The notes under the pieces were generated by a model. That model did not search any database. It was not told where the DNA came from and saw nothing but the letters and a program-made list of their open reading frames with translations. The position numbers and the translations under genes were made by a program. This document shows positions 1 through 6,393 of a stretch of DNA of 9,438 nt, in pieces. Each line of letters starts with the position of its first letter. The stretch's first letter is position 1. Source of the stretch: an uncultured Fretibacterium sp. (lineage in GTDB: Bacteria > Synergistota > Synergistia > Synergistales > Aminobacteriaceae); assembly GCA_937915755.1 (NCBI GenBank), contig CALGGR010000246.1, forward strand, positions 1 through 9,438, given 5' to 3'.

Positions 1-2
1 GA

Positions 3-890
3 CAGACCGACGAGGAAGCCCTTGCGGCAAAGCTTCTTTCCGATACTCTTTCAGGAGGGAAGAAAGAGTTTTCAGTCCCTGTCAACGCAGGCCCGGATTC
101 GGATATAATCATGGACCGCATACCCGTAAAGGATAATGACAAGGTCACGGGCGCGATCGGCATACTTCACAACAGGACCGAATACACAAAGCTCGCGGAA
201 GATCTTGCAGGAACGCGTTTCCTCGTTGATTCCATGCGCGCGAACAACCATGATTTCACAAACAAGCTGCATGTCATACTCGGACTCCTTCAGATGGAGA
301 TGTACGACAAGGCGATGCATTACATAGAAGATATAACCATCGTCCAGAGAGAAACCGTCAGCAGCATAATGCACGCGGTCAATGAGTCCGCCGTTGCGGC
401 GCTTCTTATCGGAAAGATATCCAGGGCTTCGGAACTCAACGTCAAATTTCATTTCAGGAAGGACAGCCGCTACATGCCGGAAGATTATTTCGTGCCTGAA
501 GACGCCATGATCACGATCATAGGCAACCTTATAGACAACGCGCTTGACTCCATGAACGTAAAGTACGATAAAGAAGGAGAGACTTCAGGCGATATCAAAG
601 AGCTCTATTTCGGTATCTATTCAAGGCCAGGCGCGCTCCTGATCACGGTCGACGATACCGGCAAGGGAATAAAAGCGTCGGACATCGGCCATATCTATGA
701 AAACGGCTTCTCTACCAAGGGAGAAGGCCGGGGCACCGGAATGTACCAGGTCAGGAAGACCATCGACGTTCTCGGAGGCGATATCCAGGTAGAATCAGAG
801 GAAGGCGAAGGAACTTCCTTCACAGTAAGTTTTGCAAAACAGGGAGAGGGAAAAAATGTACAGAGTATTGATAATATATGTGGGAAATAA
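3..890 (+). CDS. Sensor histidine kinase, CitA/DcuS family (5' partial)
   Basis: This is the C-terminal 295 residues of a membrane-bound sensor kinase of the citrate/C4-dicarboxylate type; the frame is open to the window edge, so the sensor and membrane parts lie outside. Numbered from the Met codon at 111, residues 1-35 are the end of a PAS domain (GAIGILHNRTE). Residues 36-65 are the SPOB-type dimerisation helix, with phospho-acceptor His47 in NNHDFTNKLH. An HATPase domain follows with the N box (NLIDNALD, from 139), G1 (DDTGKGI, 181) and G2 (GRGTGMYQV, 206). The Met at 111 is internal to the PAS domain and is not the real start. The gene overlaps the response-regulator start at 856. The last few residues before the TAA at 888-890 probably come from foreign sequence beyond the seam near 877. 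The family assignment is secure from the motifs; the ligand is unknown. Confidence 0.9.
   Translation, partial: QTDEEALAAKLLSDTLSGGKKEFSVPVNAGPDSDIIMDRIPVKDNDKVTGAIGILHNRTEYTKLAEDLAGTRFLVDSMRANNHDFTNKLHVILGLLQMEMYDKAMHYIEDITIVQRETVSSIMHAVNESAVAALLIGKISRASELNVKFHFRKDSRYMPEDYFVPEDAMITIIGNLIDNALDSMNVKYDKEGETSGDIKELYFGIYSRPGALLITVDDTGKGIKASDIGHIYENGFSTKGEGRGTGMYQVRKTIDVLGGDIQVESEEGEGTSFTVSFAKQGEGKNVQSIDNICGK
856..876 (+). pseudogene. Start of a response regulator, cut off after about 7 codons
   Basis: An ATG at 856 follows the purine-rich GGGAGAGGG at 842-850 and encodes MYRVLII, the classic first beta strand of a CheY-like receiver domain. The acidic residues that should come next (usually EDD) are absent. 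The frame instead runs through unrelated AT-rich sequence to a TGA at 943-945, giving a 29-residue product with no receiver features. It sits inside the 3' end of the kinase gene, as expected for a translationally coupled kinase-regulator pair. I read it as the intact 5' end of the partner regulator, truncated at the block boundary. Seven residues are few, so the identification rests on position as well as sequence. Confidence 0.6.
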
Positions 891-962
891 AATGGGTTTT
901 GTCATAACAGGGTGTTGTGATACAAAAATATATCATAGTTCATGAAAATTTATTCCCCCTCT
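877..962. other. AT-rich non-coding stretch at the left seam
   Basis: Sequence composition changes abruptly from the codon-structured kinase operon to AT-rich DNA with no credible gene on either strand. It carries a weak imperfect inverted pair (TGATA ... TATCA) around 918-935. It leads straight into the terminator of glpK, so it is probably sequence downstream of glpK in the source of the middle block. No transposon end or target-site duplication is visible. Confidence 0.5.
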
Positions 963-994
963 AAAAATGACAGCCCCGCTTGTTACGAGGCTGC
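963..994 (-). terminator. Rho-independent terminator after glpK
   Basis: On the - strand a 9-bp stem (arms 986-994 and 970-978, two G-T pairs, 7-nt loop 979-985) is followed after CA by five T at 967-963. It lies 25 nt beyond the glpK stop. A short T run at 1000-1004 on the + strand could give weak activity in the other direction as well. Confidence 0.75.
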
Positions 995-1018
995 CAAAGT
1001 TTTTGCGTCAATCCTGAG

Positions 1019-2551
1019 TTAGTCAGTCCAGCCGCGCGACTTCTCGATTGCTTTCTTCCAGCCCGCATAGGCCTTCTCGCGGTCGTCAGCTCCAAGCTCA
1101 GGAGCAAATTTCCTGTCCTGTGCCCAGTTCGCGCGGATGTCGCCCTCGTCCTTCCAGAAGCCCACAGCGAGTCCCGCCGCGTATGCCGCACCGAGTGCCG
1201 TAGTTTCGTTCACGACTGGACGAACAACGTCTGCGCCGAGAATGTCAGCCTGTAACTGCATGAGAAGATTGTTGACAACCGCACCACCGTCAACCTTCAA
1301 AGCCGCGAGCTTCTTGCCGGAATCCTTCTCCATTGCCTCGATAACGTCGCGTGTCTGATAGCAAAGGCTTTCAAGTGTTGCGCGGATTATATGCTCCTTG
1401 CGGACGTAGCGGGTTAAGCCGACGATTGCGCCCCTTGCGGTCATGTCCCAGTAAGGCGCGAAGAGTCCGGAGAACGCGGGAACAAAGTATATTCCTGCTG
1501 AGTCTTTCACTTTTCCGGCGTAGTATTCGGTTACAGGGGCATCGTCAACCATCTTGAGGTTGTCGCGTAACCACTGAATCGCCGCTCCTGCAATCGCTAT
1601 TGAACCTTCGAGAGCGTAGAAGCACTTGCCCTTCTCGCGTGAGTAGAACGCTGTCGTAAGGAGGCCGTTCTTTGAGGGGATTGGTTTGTCGCCAATGTTC
1701 ATGAGCATGAAGCAGCCCGTTCCGTAAGTGTTCTTAGCCTCGCCCTCGCTCAAGCAAGCCTGACCGAACAATGCTGCCTGCTGGTCGCCCAAGTCTCCGG
1801 CAACTGGTATCTCAGCACCGAATGGCCCTGACTTCGCGGTCATTCCGTAGACTGCGCTTGACGGCATGATCTTCGGGAGCATTGACGCGGGAACCTGAAG
1901 CTCGTCCATCATCGTCTTGTCCCACTCGCATGTCGCAATGTTCATGAGAAGGGTGCGTGAAGCGTTTGAAACATCAGTTACGTGAACTCCGCCGTTTGGC
2001 CCGCCCGTCAAGTTCCAGATCAGCCATGTGTCAGTGTTTCCGAAAAGAAGCTCGCCTTTCTCCGCTTTCTCCCTTGCGCCGGGAACGTTGTCGAGAATCC
2101 AGCGAATCTTTGTGCCTGAGAAGTAGGGGTTGATGAGGAGGCCGGTGATGTCCTTGACTTTTCCTTCGCCCTTCTCGTTCTGACCCCAGCCGGGCTTCTT
2201 GAGCCATTCAGCGCAGAAATCCTGAGTCCTCGTGCACTGCCACACGATAGCGTTGTAGATTGGCTTGCCTGTTGCTTTGTCCCAAACTACTGTGGTCTCA
2301 CGCTGATTCGTGATTCCGACTGCGGCGATTTCGTCAGGTGATGCGTTCACGGCGTTTAGTGCGCCCCTGATTACGTCCTGTGTCCTGCTCCAGATCTCCA
2401 TCGCGTTGTGTTCAACCCAGCCGGGGTGCGGGAAAATCTGCTCATGTTCCATTTGGTACGAGCCTGCGGGACGACCGTCCTTCGTGAAAAGCATACAGCG
2501 CGTGCTAGTCGTTCCCTGATCTATTGCGGCTACATATTTCTTGCCTGCCAT
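1019..2551 (-). CDS. glpK: Glycerol kinase
   Basis: ATP-dependent phosphorylation of glycerol to sn-glycerol-3-phosphate in the cytoplasm; FGGY sugar kinase family, 510 residues from this start, close to the usual length of about 500. The N-terminal phosphate loop AAIDQGTTSTRCMLF, the glycerol-binding ITNQRET, NPYFSGTKI and GDLGDQQAALFGQ segments, GLFAPYWDMTARGAI and the C-terminal DGGAVVNN/TTALGAAYAAGLAVGFW blocks are all present and in order. A short insert (about GWGQNEKGEGKVKD) precedes NPYFSG. No equivalent of the His phosphorylated by HPr in low-GC Gram-positives is evident before GDLGDQQ. I chose ATG 2551 because GGAGGAGG at 2560-2567 sits 8 nt upstream and the product then begins as usual (MAGKKYVAAIDQG). 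An in-frame upstream ATG at 2608 also has a ribosome-binding site (see the separate entry). It is second in an operon after glpF. Confidence 0.96.
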   Translation of the reverse strand: MAGKKYVAAIDQGTTSTRCMLFTKDGRPAGSYQMEHEQIFPHPGWVEHNAMEIWSRTQDVIRGALNAVNASPDEIAAVGITNQRETTVVWDKATGKPIYNAIVWQCTRTQDFCAEWLKKPGWGQNEKGEGKVKDITGLLINPYFSGTKIRWILDNVPGAREKAEKGELLFGNTDTWLIWNLTGGPNGGVHVTDVSNASRTLLMNIATCEWDKTMMDELQVPASMLPKIMPSSAVYGMTAKSGPFGAEIPVAGDLGDQQAALFGQACLSEGEAKNTYGTGCFMLMNIGDKPIPSKNGLLTTAFYSREKGKCFYALEGSIAIAGAAIQWLRDNLKMVDDAPVTEYYAGKVKDSAGIYFVPAFSGLFAPYWDMTARGAIVGLTRYVRKEHIIRATLESLCYQTRDVIEAMEKDSGKKLAALKVDGGAVVNNLLMQLQADILGADVVRPVVNETTALGAAYAAGLAVGFWKDEGDIRANWAQDRKFAPELGADDREKAYAGWKKAIEKSRGWTD

Positions 2552-2620
2552 TGATATTGCCTCCTCCTTTTTCGTCTCTTTCTTGCTTCCGAACAGTTTG
2601 AATATCATTGTCAAACTCCT
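2552..2620 (-). promoter_or_regulatory. Second in-frame start and ribosome-binding site for glpK
   Basis: Upstream of the conventional start, AGGAG at 2616-2620 sits 7 nt before an ATG at 2608 that is in frame with glpK and without a stop between. It would add 19 residues, MIFKLFGSKKETKKEEAIS, basic then acidic and unlike normal GlpK N termini. The inner ribosome-binding site GGAGGAGG (2560-2567) lies within this extension. Either two GlpK forms are made, or the extension is a short coupled leader frame. The sequence alone does not decide. Confidence 0.5.
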
Positions 2621-2653
2621 GTGTGAAAATCGCGGGGGCTTTTGGGATTTACG

Positions 2654-3406
2654 CTACATTATTCCGCAAGCGTGGCAGAAGTAGTAAGCAACTACAGCTC
2701 CTACCAGCGGCCCGACTACAGGCACCCATGAGTATGCCCAGTCCGAGTCTCTCTTTCCGGGTATCGGGAGAACGAAGTGCGCGATTCTTGGTGAGAGGTC
2801 TCTCGCGGGGTTGAGAGCGTAACCAGTAGGCCCGCCGAGTGCCGCGCCAAGTCCGTAGATTATGCCGACGACGAAGAACGTCCCAAGTCCGGGCGTGAAG
2901 CCTGCTCCTGCTACACCCTTCGAGAAAACGCACATGATGAGCGTTACGAGGAAGAACGTTGCGATTGCCTCAGTCAAGAAGCAGCAAGGAAGACTGCGCT
3001 CTGCTTCGCTCTTGTTGGGTGCTGTGCAGAACACTCCGAGCTGTGCGCTTGGGTCTGAGCCTTTCCAGTGGCTGAGGTACGCGAGCCATACGACGACACC
3101 GCCGCAGAAGCCTCCGATCATCTGCGCAACGATAATGCCGAATGCTTCGCCCCATGAGCCATATACGCCCGCAAGGGTCTTTGCGACTGTAACGACGGGG
3201 TTAAGATCACCCTGCGCCGAGCCGAGTGCATTGGCAGCGAATACTCCGAGACCTACTGCCCATGCCCAGCCCCAGCAAATGTGTACCCAGTTTGAGCCGT
3301 TTGCCTTTGAGTCTTTGAGTACGAGGTTAGCGACGTTTCCGTCTCCGAATACTACGAGTACGAGCGTTCCGAAGAACTCACCTAAAATCGGTCCGGGTGT
3401 AAACAT
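2654..3406 (-). CDS. glpF: Glycerol uptake facilitator (aquaglyceroporin)
   Basis: A 250-residue MIP-family channel in the inner membrane that passes glycerol down its gradient; GlpK then traps it. Six hydrophobic segments are visible. The second half-helix motif is the canonical aquaglyceroporin NPARD (Asn199-Asp203, in LNPARDLSPR), where Asp indicates a glycerol rather than a water channel. The first motif reads LNPVVT (Asn69-Pro70-Val71) in place of the usual NPAVT. ATG 3406 is preceded by AGGAGG at 3417-3422, 10 nt upstream. The glpK start region begins about 40 nt after the stop and no terminator lies between, so the two genes form one transcript. The loop between TM3 and TM4 (residues 113-140) carries several Cys/charged residues. 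Length fits the family (about 235-280). Confidence 0.95.
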   Translation of the reverse strand: MFTPGPILGEFFGTLVLVVFGDGNVANLVLKDSKANGSNWVHICWGWAWAVGLGVFAANALGSAQGDLNPVVTVAKTLAGVYGSWGEAFGIIVAQMIGGFCGGVVVWLAYLSHWKGSDPSAQLGVFCTAPNKSEAERSLPCCFLTEAIATFFLVTLIMCVFSKGVAGAGFTPGLGTFFVVGIIYGLGAALGGPTGYALNPARDLSPRIAHFVLPIPGKRDSDWAYSWVPVVGPLVGAVVAYYFCHACGIM

Positions 3407-3450
3407 GTTAATGATTCCTCCTGTGAAAATTTTTGTTGACTACTTCCTGC

Positions 3451-3492
3451 TCATACCGCCTCGCAAGTCCTCATAACGTTAAGCCCCCGCAT
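3451..3492 (-). other. Possible leader peptide frame upstream of glpF
   Basis: A 13-codon frame (MRGLNVMRTCEAV) has an AGGA at 3500-3503 placed 7 nt before its ATG and ends 44 nt before the glpF ATG. The same frame is open further upstream to a TAA near 3604. It could be a leader peptide, the tail of a decayed gene or a dispersed element, or chance. No attenuator hairpin was seen beside it. Confidence 0.2.
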
Positions 3493-3671
3493 GAGTTCGT
3501 CCTGAGAATTTGCCAAAGTGATACTTGCAGTGTTTCTTTGAATGATGATATTGATATTGTAGTTGATTATTGAGTTAAGTGAATAAGAAATTTTGCGGGA
3601 TTAGTGTCCTTGTCGTGCCGTGAATCAATCTGCAATAACGCTGCTCTGAATATCATTCTAATAGAACCCCC
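3493..3671. other. Intergenic region expected to hold the glpFK promoter
   Basis: This AT-rich stretch lies between the stop of the small coiled-coil gene and the leader-like frame before glpF. Hexamers resembling a promoter on the - strand are weak and I could not choose one. No terminator hairpin for the upstream small gene is visible, so read-through into glpFK is possible. Confidence 0.3.
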
Positions 3672-3794
3672 TCACAAACCATTCCTCAACAGCTTCGGTC
3701 GTATGAGCTTCAGTGCCTCAAGCTTACGCCTCAACTCGTCCCTTTCGCGCGTAACTTCCTCAAGCCTCATTCTAAGCTCCTCAATCTCATTCAC
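3672..3794 (-). CDS. Small coiled-coil protein of 40 residues
   Basis: A GTG start at 3794 is preceded by GGGAGG at 3803-3808, 8 nt upstream, and the frame ends at TGA 3672-3674. The product begins MNEIEELRMRLEEVTRERDE and continues as one highly charged amphipathic helix with Leu/Ile/Val spaced 3-4 residues apart over about residues 4-30, then a basic tail rich in Lys, Arg, Pro and Leu. This is the pattern of a short parallel coiled coil, and codon use is consistent with coding. I recognise no family. No promoter was seen between it and the tRNA terminator, so it may depend on read-through. The strong ribosome-binding site and heptad pattern support a real gene; function is unknown. Confidence 0.6.
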   Translation of the reverse strand: MNEIEELRMRLEEVTRERDELRRKLEALKLIRPKLLRNGL

Positions 3795-3840
3795 GAATTA
3801 TTCCTCCCTTTTGTCATGACATGCAAGAAGACTCCCAAAA

Positions 3841-3869
3841 CAAAAAACCGCCCCTCTCGAGCGGTTTTG
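3841..3869 (-). terminator. Rho-independent terminator after tRNA-Ala
   Basis: On the - strand AAAACCGC (3861-3868) pairs with GCGGTTTT (3844-3851) across a 9-nt loop, and the T run continues to 3842. It begins about 17 nt past the tRNA 3' end. Confidence 0.85.
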
Positions 3870-3885
3870 TAATGTTTGCCCTTAA

Positions 3886-3958
<73 letters not shown>

Positions 3959-3991
3959 GTTAAAGTGCTGGCCATTCAAACAACGCTGTGA

Positions 3992-4021
3992 ATTATATGC
4001 GATTATGCCCCGCAATGTCAA
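3992..4021 (-). promoter_or_regulatory. Promoter of tRNA-Ala
   Basis: Perfect sigma-70 type hexamers on the - strand: -35 TTGACA at 4021-4016 and -10 TATAAT at 3997-3992, with an 18-nt spacer. The -10 ends 33 nt before the tRNA 5' end, leaving a short leader for RNase P removal. Confidence 0.9.
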
Positions 4022-4043
4022 GCATTCACATACGATAAGGCAT

Positions 4044-4077
4044 AAAAAAACGGCAGGCCTTTGTGATGGGTCTGCCG
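4044..4077 (-). terminator. Rho-independent terminator after the lipoprotein gene
   Basis: On the - strand CGGCAGACC (4077-4069) pairs with GGCCTGCCG (4059-4051), with one A-C mismatch and a 9-nt loop, followed by seven T (4050-4044). It lies 17 nt beyond the stop of the lipoprotein gene and just upstream of the tRNA promoter, separating the two units. Confidence 0.88.
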
Positions 4078-4094
4078 CAGTAATACCGTAATTG

Positions 4095-5522
4095 CTAATA
4101 GCTGCTTGTGATGTTCGAGTAAGTTGATGTGTATGAGTTGAGCGTCTCAAGAGTTCCGTTTTCGATCTTGAACACTCTCCAATACCTGTAGCTTCCGCTG
4201 TTGGTGTCAGGTGCAGGAGGAACAGTGTACGTCCCTATATGTTCATTGCTCTTGTAGAGATCGATCTTGGCCTCTGTCCTGCTCCAGTCATACGTACTTG
4301 CATATGAATACCAGTGAATGAAGTACTCGTATGATGTATCAGTGTCATCAACCTTGAATGTTATAGTCTCAGGCCCGTAGCTGGTTACGTCATCGCGGTC
4401 AAGGTTGATAGTATTTCCGTTGAGCGATTCTTCTTTATTAGCGTAGTATACGTGTATTGTACTTGATGACTTCTTCCCGTAGATGTGTGAATCAAGGTCT
4501 GTAGGATATACGCCCCATGTCAGCACTACGCGGTATTCTCCCTCTGCAAGGTTCATTCTTGACAGATAGCCGCAGTCTGTGTTGTCGTCTCCCTCATTAA
4601 GAGTTACATTGAATCTTGCCTCAGTGAAGTCGGTCTTAGTCATAACAACCGTATAATATCCGCTGCTAATTCCTGAATATGATAACTTGCCTTCTGTATC
4701 TGTCGTGCCTTCCGTTACTAACGCTGCATCATCAGAAGCATTCCAGCCATCAAGAACCTTTACGCTTACACCAGAAATAGCCTCATTGTTCTGTGCATTA
4801 CGTGCCCAGAGAACTCCGCTTGCAGGCTGTATCCGTACAAGAGATATATTCATTTCCTTTGGCTGCTGTTTCTCAAGCTCAACCTCAGCAAAGAACGGTT
4901 TGTATCCTTCTGCATCTGCACTTACTGTTACTGTTGCGTAGCTGCTGTCCGCGTATGTCGTGAAATCTGCCTTGTCGTCAAGCTTTATTGTGTACTTGCC
5001 GTCTGCTCCTGTTGTGATTACTTCCTGCTGATCCGGGGCTGTTCCCCATGAAACTATGACACGTGCACCGCTGATTGGTGTGGGTGCGCTCTCAGCCTCA
5101 GCATAATCTGCAGAATCTGTCCCGCTGCTGGCCTCTGCAACATAGACCATTCCTGAAAGTTCAGTATCTGTAACATGATCAGGTTCGGGAATGCTGGAAT
5201 CTTCACTTGCTACGATATTATCATAACTAGTATTTTTCGTGTTGTCATATACATTATTTTCGATATTGATTATCGTTGTGATCGTGTTGACATTCTGCGT
5301 TATGTTCGTGATTGTCTGAGTGTACGTGTTGTTCGTGATGTACGTTATGCTCTGTGTATCACCGTCTGCAGGCATTCCGGTATCTTGCTGGATGTTGAAT
5401 GTGAACAGAGAAAATCCGCCTCCGGAAGAACCATCACTACTGCCGCCGCATCCTGCACATACAGCAGCAAAAAACACCAGCATCATAAAAACTATGCTAT
5501 ACGTAAAATTTTTCTTAGACAT
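4095..5522 (-). CDS. Modular secreted lipoprotein with carboxypeptidase-regulatory-like repeats
   Basis: A 475-residue predicted envelope protein. Residues 1-24 are a signal peptide (basic start, hydrophobic core) ending in VCAGC, so Cys25 is the likely lipidated residue; Cys at -3 is unusual for a lipobox. A Gly/Ser linker follows. Residues 57-98 are low-complexity, dominated by Asn, Thr and Ile with recurring TITNIT-like units. Residues 121-229 and 232-310 look like two beta-sandwich modules of the carboxypeptidase regulatory-like type (GVxV..G......TDxxGKYT pattern and a GYxxxxxxVxL end). Residues 326-465 form a beta-rich domain beginning RVVLTWGVYPTDLDSHIYG, a pattern like YfaP/DUF2135-type domains. 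ATG 5522 has AGGAGG at 5533-5538, 10 nt upstream. It is a single-gene unit with its own terminator. Probably surface-exposed binding or adhesion; no catalytic residues were recognised. Confidence 0.85.
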   Translation of the reverse strand: MSKKNFTYSIVFMMLVFFAAVCAGCGGSSDGSSGGGFSLFTFNIQQDTGMPADGDTQSITYITNNTYTQTITNITQNVNTITTIINIENNVYDNTKNTSYDNIVASEDSSIPEPDHVTDTELSGMVYVAEASSGTDSADYAEAESAPTPISGARVIVSWGTAPDQQEVITTGADGKYTIKLDDKADFTTYADSSYATVTVSADAEGYKPFFAEVELEKQQPKEMNISLVRIQPASGVLWARNAQNNEAISGVSVKVLDGWNASDDAALVTEGTTDTEGKLSYSGISSGYYTVVMTKTDFTEARFNVTLNEGDDNTDCGYLSRMNLAEGEYRVVLTWGVYPTDLDSHIYGKKSSSTIHVYYANKEESLNGNTINLDRDDVTSYGPETITFKVDDTDTSYEYFIHWYSYASTYDWSRTEAKIDLYKSNEHIGTYTVPPAPDTNSGSYRYWRVFKIENGTLETLNSYTSTYSNITSSY

Positions 5523-5538
5523 TATAAAAATACCTCCT

Positions 5539-5803
5539 GAAAAAATATTTATTCGTCCTGCAAGAGCTTCTAACAGGAACTATCCTTAACCCGTAATGTA
5601 TACCGGGCACAATACAAACGCATTTTTTTTACAGCAAACCGCCTACCTTTTTAGTGTGTTCAGAATAAAATATCCGATAAAATCAGAATTACCAGATAAA
5701 ACACTCCTTATATTCTGACGTTATTATAATTATCACACAGATAAGTATTTTTCTGGTATCTTCCTATGCGTTTTTTACTGTCTTATTCGTACGTCTTTAC
5801 TGC
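5539..5803. other. AT-rich regulatory region upstream of the lipoprotein gene
   Basis: No gene is seen on either strand. It must hold the lipoprotein promoter; the best - strand candidates (TATAAT at 5728-5723 with a preceding TG; TATACA near 5602-5597) lack a good -35. An 8-bp inverted repeat TCAGAATA (5660-5667) / TATTCTGA (5711-5718) has a third half-site copy TCAGAAT at 5683-5689, and ACCAGA (5691-5696) pairs with TCTGGT (5752-5757). These could be operator half-sites, or chance in AT-rich DNA. Confidence 0.35.
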
Positions 5804-5842
5804 AAAAAAAAATATCCCCCCAGCTTATTGAAGGAGGGATAT
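5804..5842 (-). terminator. Rho-independent terminator after hpt
   Basis: On the - strand ATATCCCTCC (5842-5833) pairs with GGGGGGATAT (5821-5812) to give a 10-bp stem with one T-G pair and an 11-nt loop, followed by a run of at least eight T. It starts 11 nt past the hpt stop and ends the yedF-udp-hpt unit. Confidence 0.92.
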
Positions 5843-5853
5843 ATTATTTCTTC

Positions 5854-6390
5854 CTATTCTTCTACAACATATTTTATGTCTTTCAGATGTCTCCACTTGC
5901 CTGCATAGTCCAGCCCGTAGCCCACAACGAATTTATCCGGTATCCTGAACCCGCAGTAATCTACCTTCACTTCAGTCTTGCGCCGTTCATACTTGTCGAG
6001 CAGTACGCAGACTTTCAGGCTTGCCGGGTGTCTTCCCTCAAGCAGTCCGATAAGGTGCGATAACGTCAGGCCGGAGTCAACAATGTCCTCAACAACAATA
6101 ACGTGTTTGCCCTCAATGCTGGATTTCAGGTCGTGGAATATCCTCACAACTCCGCTGCTCTCTGTATTGTCCCCGTAAGACGCAACGGACATGAAGTCAA
6201 CCCGAACGTCCATATCTTCCGGAAGTTCCCGCACAATGTCAGTCAGGAAGAAAGCTGCTCCCGTAAGAATTCCTACAACTACTACAGGTTTATTTTTCCC
6301 GTAATCGTTCGCAATCTCGTCCGCAAGTTCCTTAACCCTCCGGCTGATGGTTTCCCGCGACAATATTACTTCTCCCAGTTTATACGCCAT
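5854..6390 (-). CDS. hpt: Hypoxanthine phosphoribosyltransferase
   Basis: Purine salvage in the cytoplasm: joins hypoxanthine (and usually guanine) to PRPP, giving IMP or GMP. At 178 residues it has the normal bacterial length. The PRPP-binding loop VVEDIVDSGLTL spans 99-110 (acidic pair Glu101-Asp102, Asp105, then SGLT). The flexible-loop Ser-Tyr is at 71-72 in MSVASYGD, the first loop GILTGAAFF is at 40-48, and the base-contacting C-terminal segment FRIPDKFVVGYGLDYAGKWR runs 148-167. ATG 6390 follows AGGAGG at 6401-6406 with a 10-nt gap. That ribosome-binding site lies within the last codons of udp, whose stop ends 3 nt before this start, so the two genes are translationally coupled. The operon ends in the terminator just downstream. 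Confidence 0.96.
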   Translation of the reverse strand: MAYKLGEVILSRETISRRVKELADEIANDYGKNKPVVVVGILTGAAFFLTDIVRELPEDMDVRVDFMSVASYGDNTESSGVVRIFHDLKSSIEGKHVIVVEDIVDSGLTLSHLIGLLEGRHPASLKVCVLLDKYERRKTEVKVDYCGFRIPDKFVVGYGLDYAGKWRHLKDIKYVVEE

Positions 6391-6393
6391 GAT

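Noticed and set aside
963..1004. Small RNA or riboswitch at the left seam
   Set aside because: The hairpin followed by T residues directly after glpK is adequately explained as its terminator.
2862..3476. Long + strand frame of about 200 codons opposite glpF
   Set aside because: It lies antisense to a well-supported glpF with matching family motifs, has no ribosome-binding site and its product looks like no protein; it is a coding shadow.
3813..3822. Short palindrome GTCATGAC as an operator
   Set aside because: Eight bases only, with no promoter nearby; expected by chance.
5250..5350. Repetitive-looking DNA that might be a CRISPR or tandem repeat
   Set aside because: The repetition is the Asn/Thr/Ile codon bias of the lipoprotein stalk, with no fixed repeat and spacer lengths.
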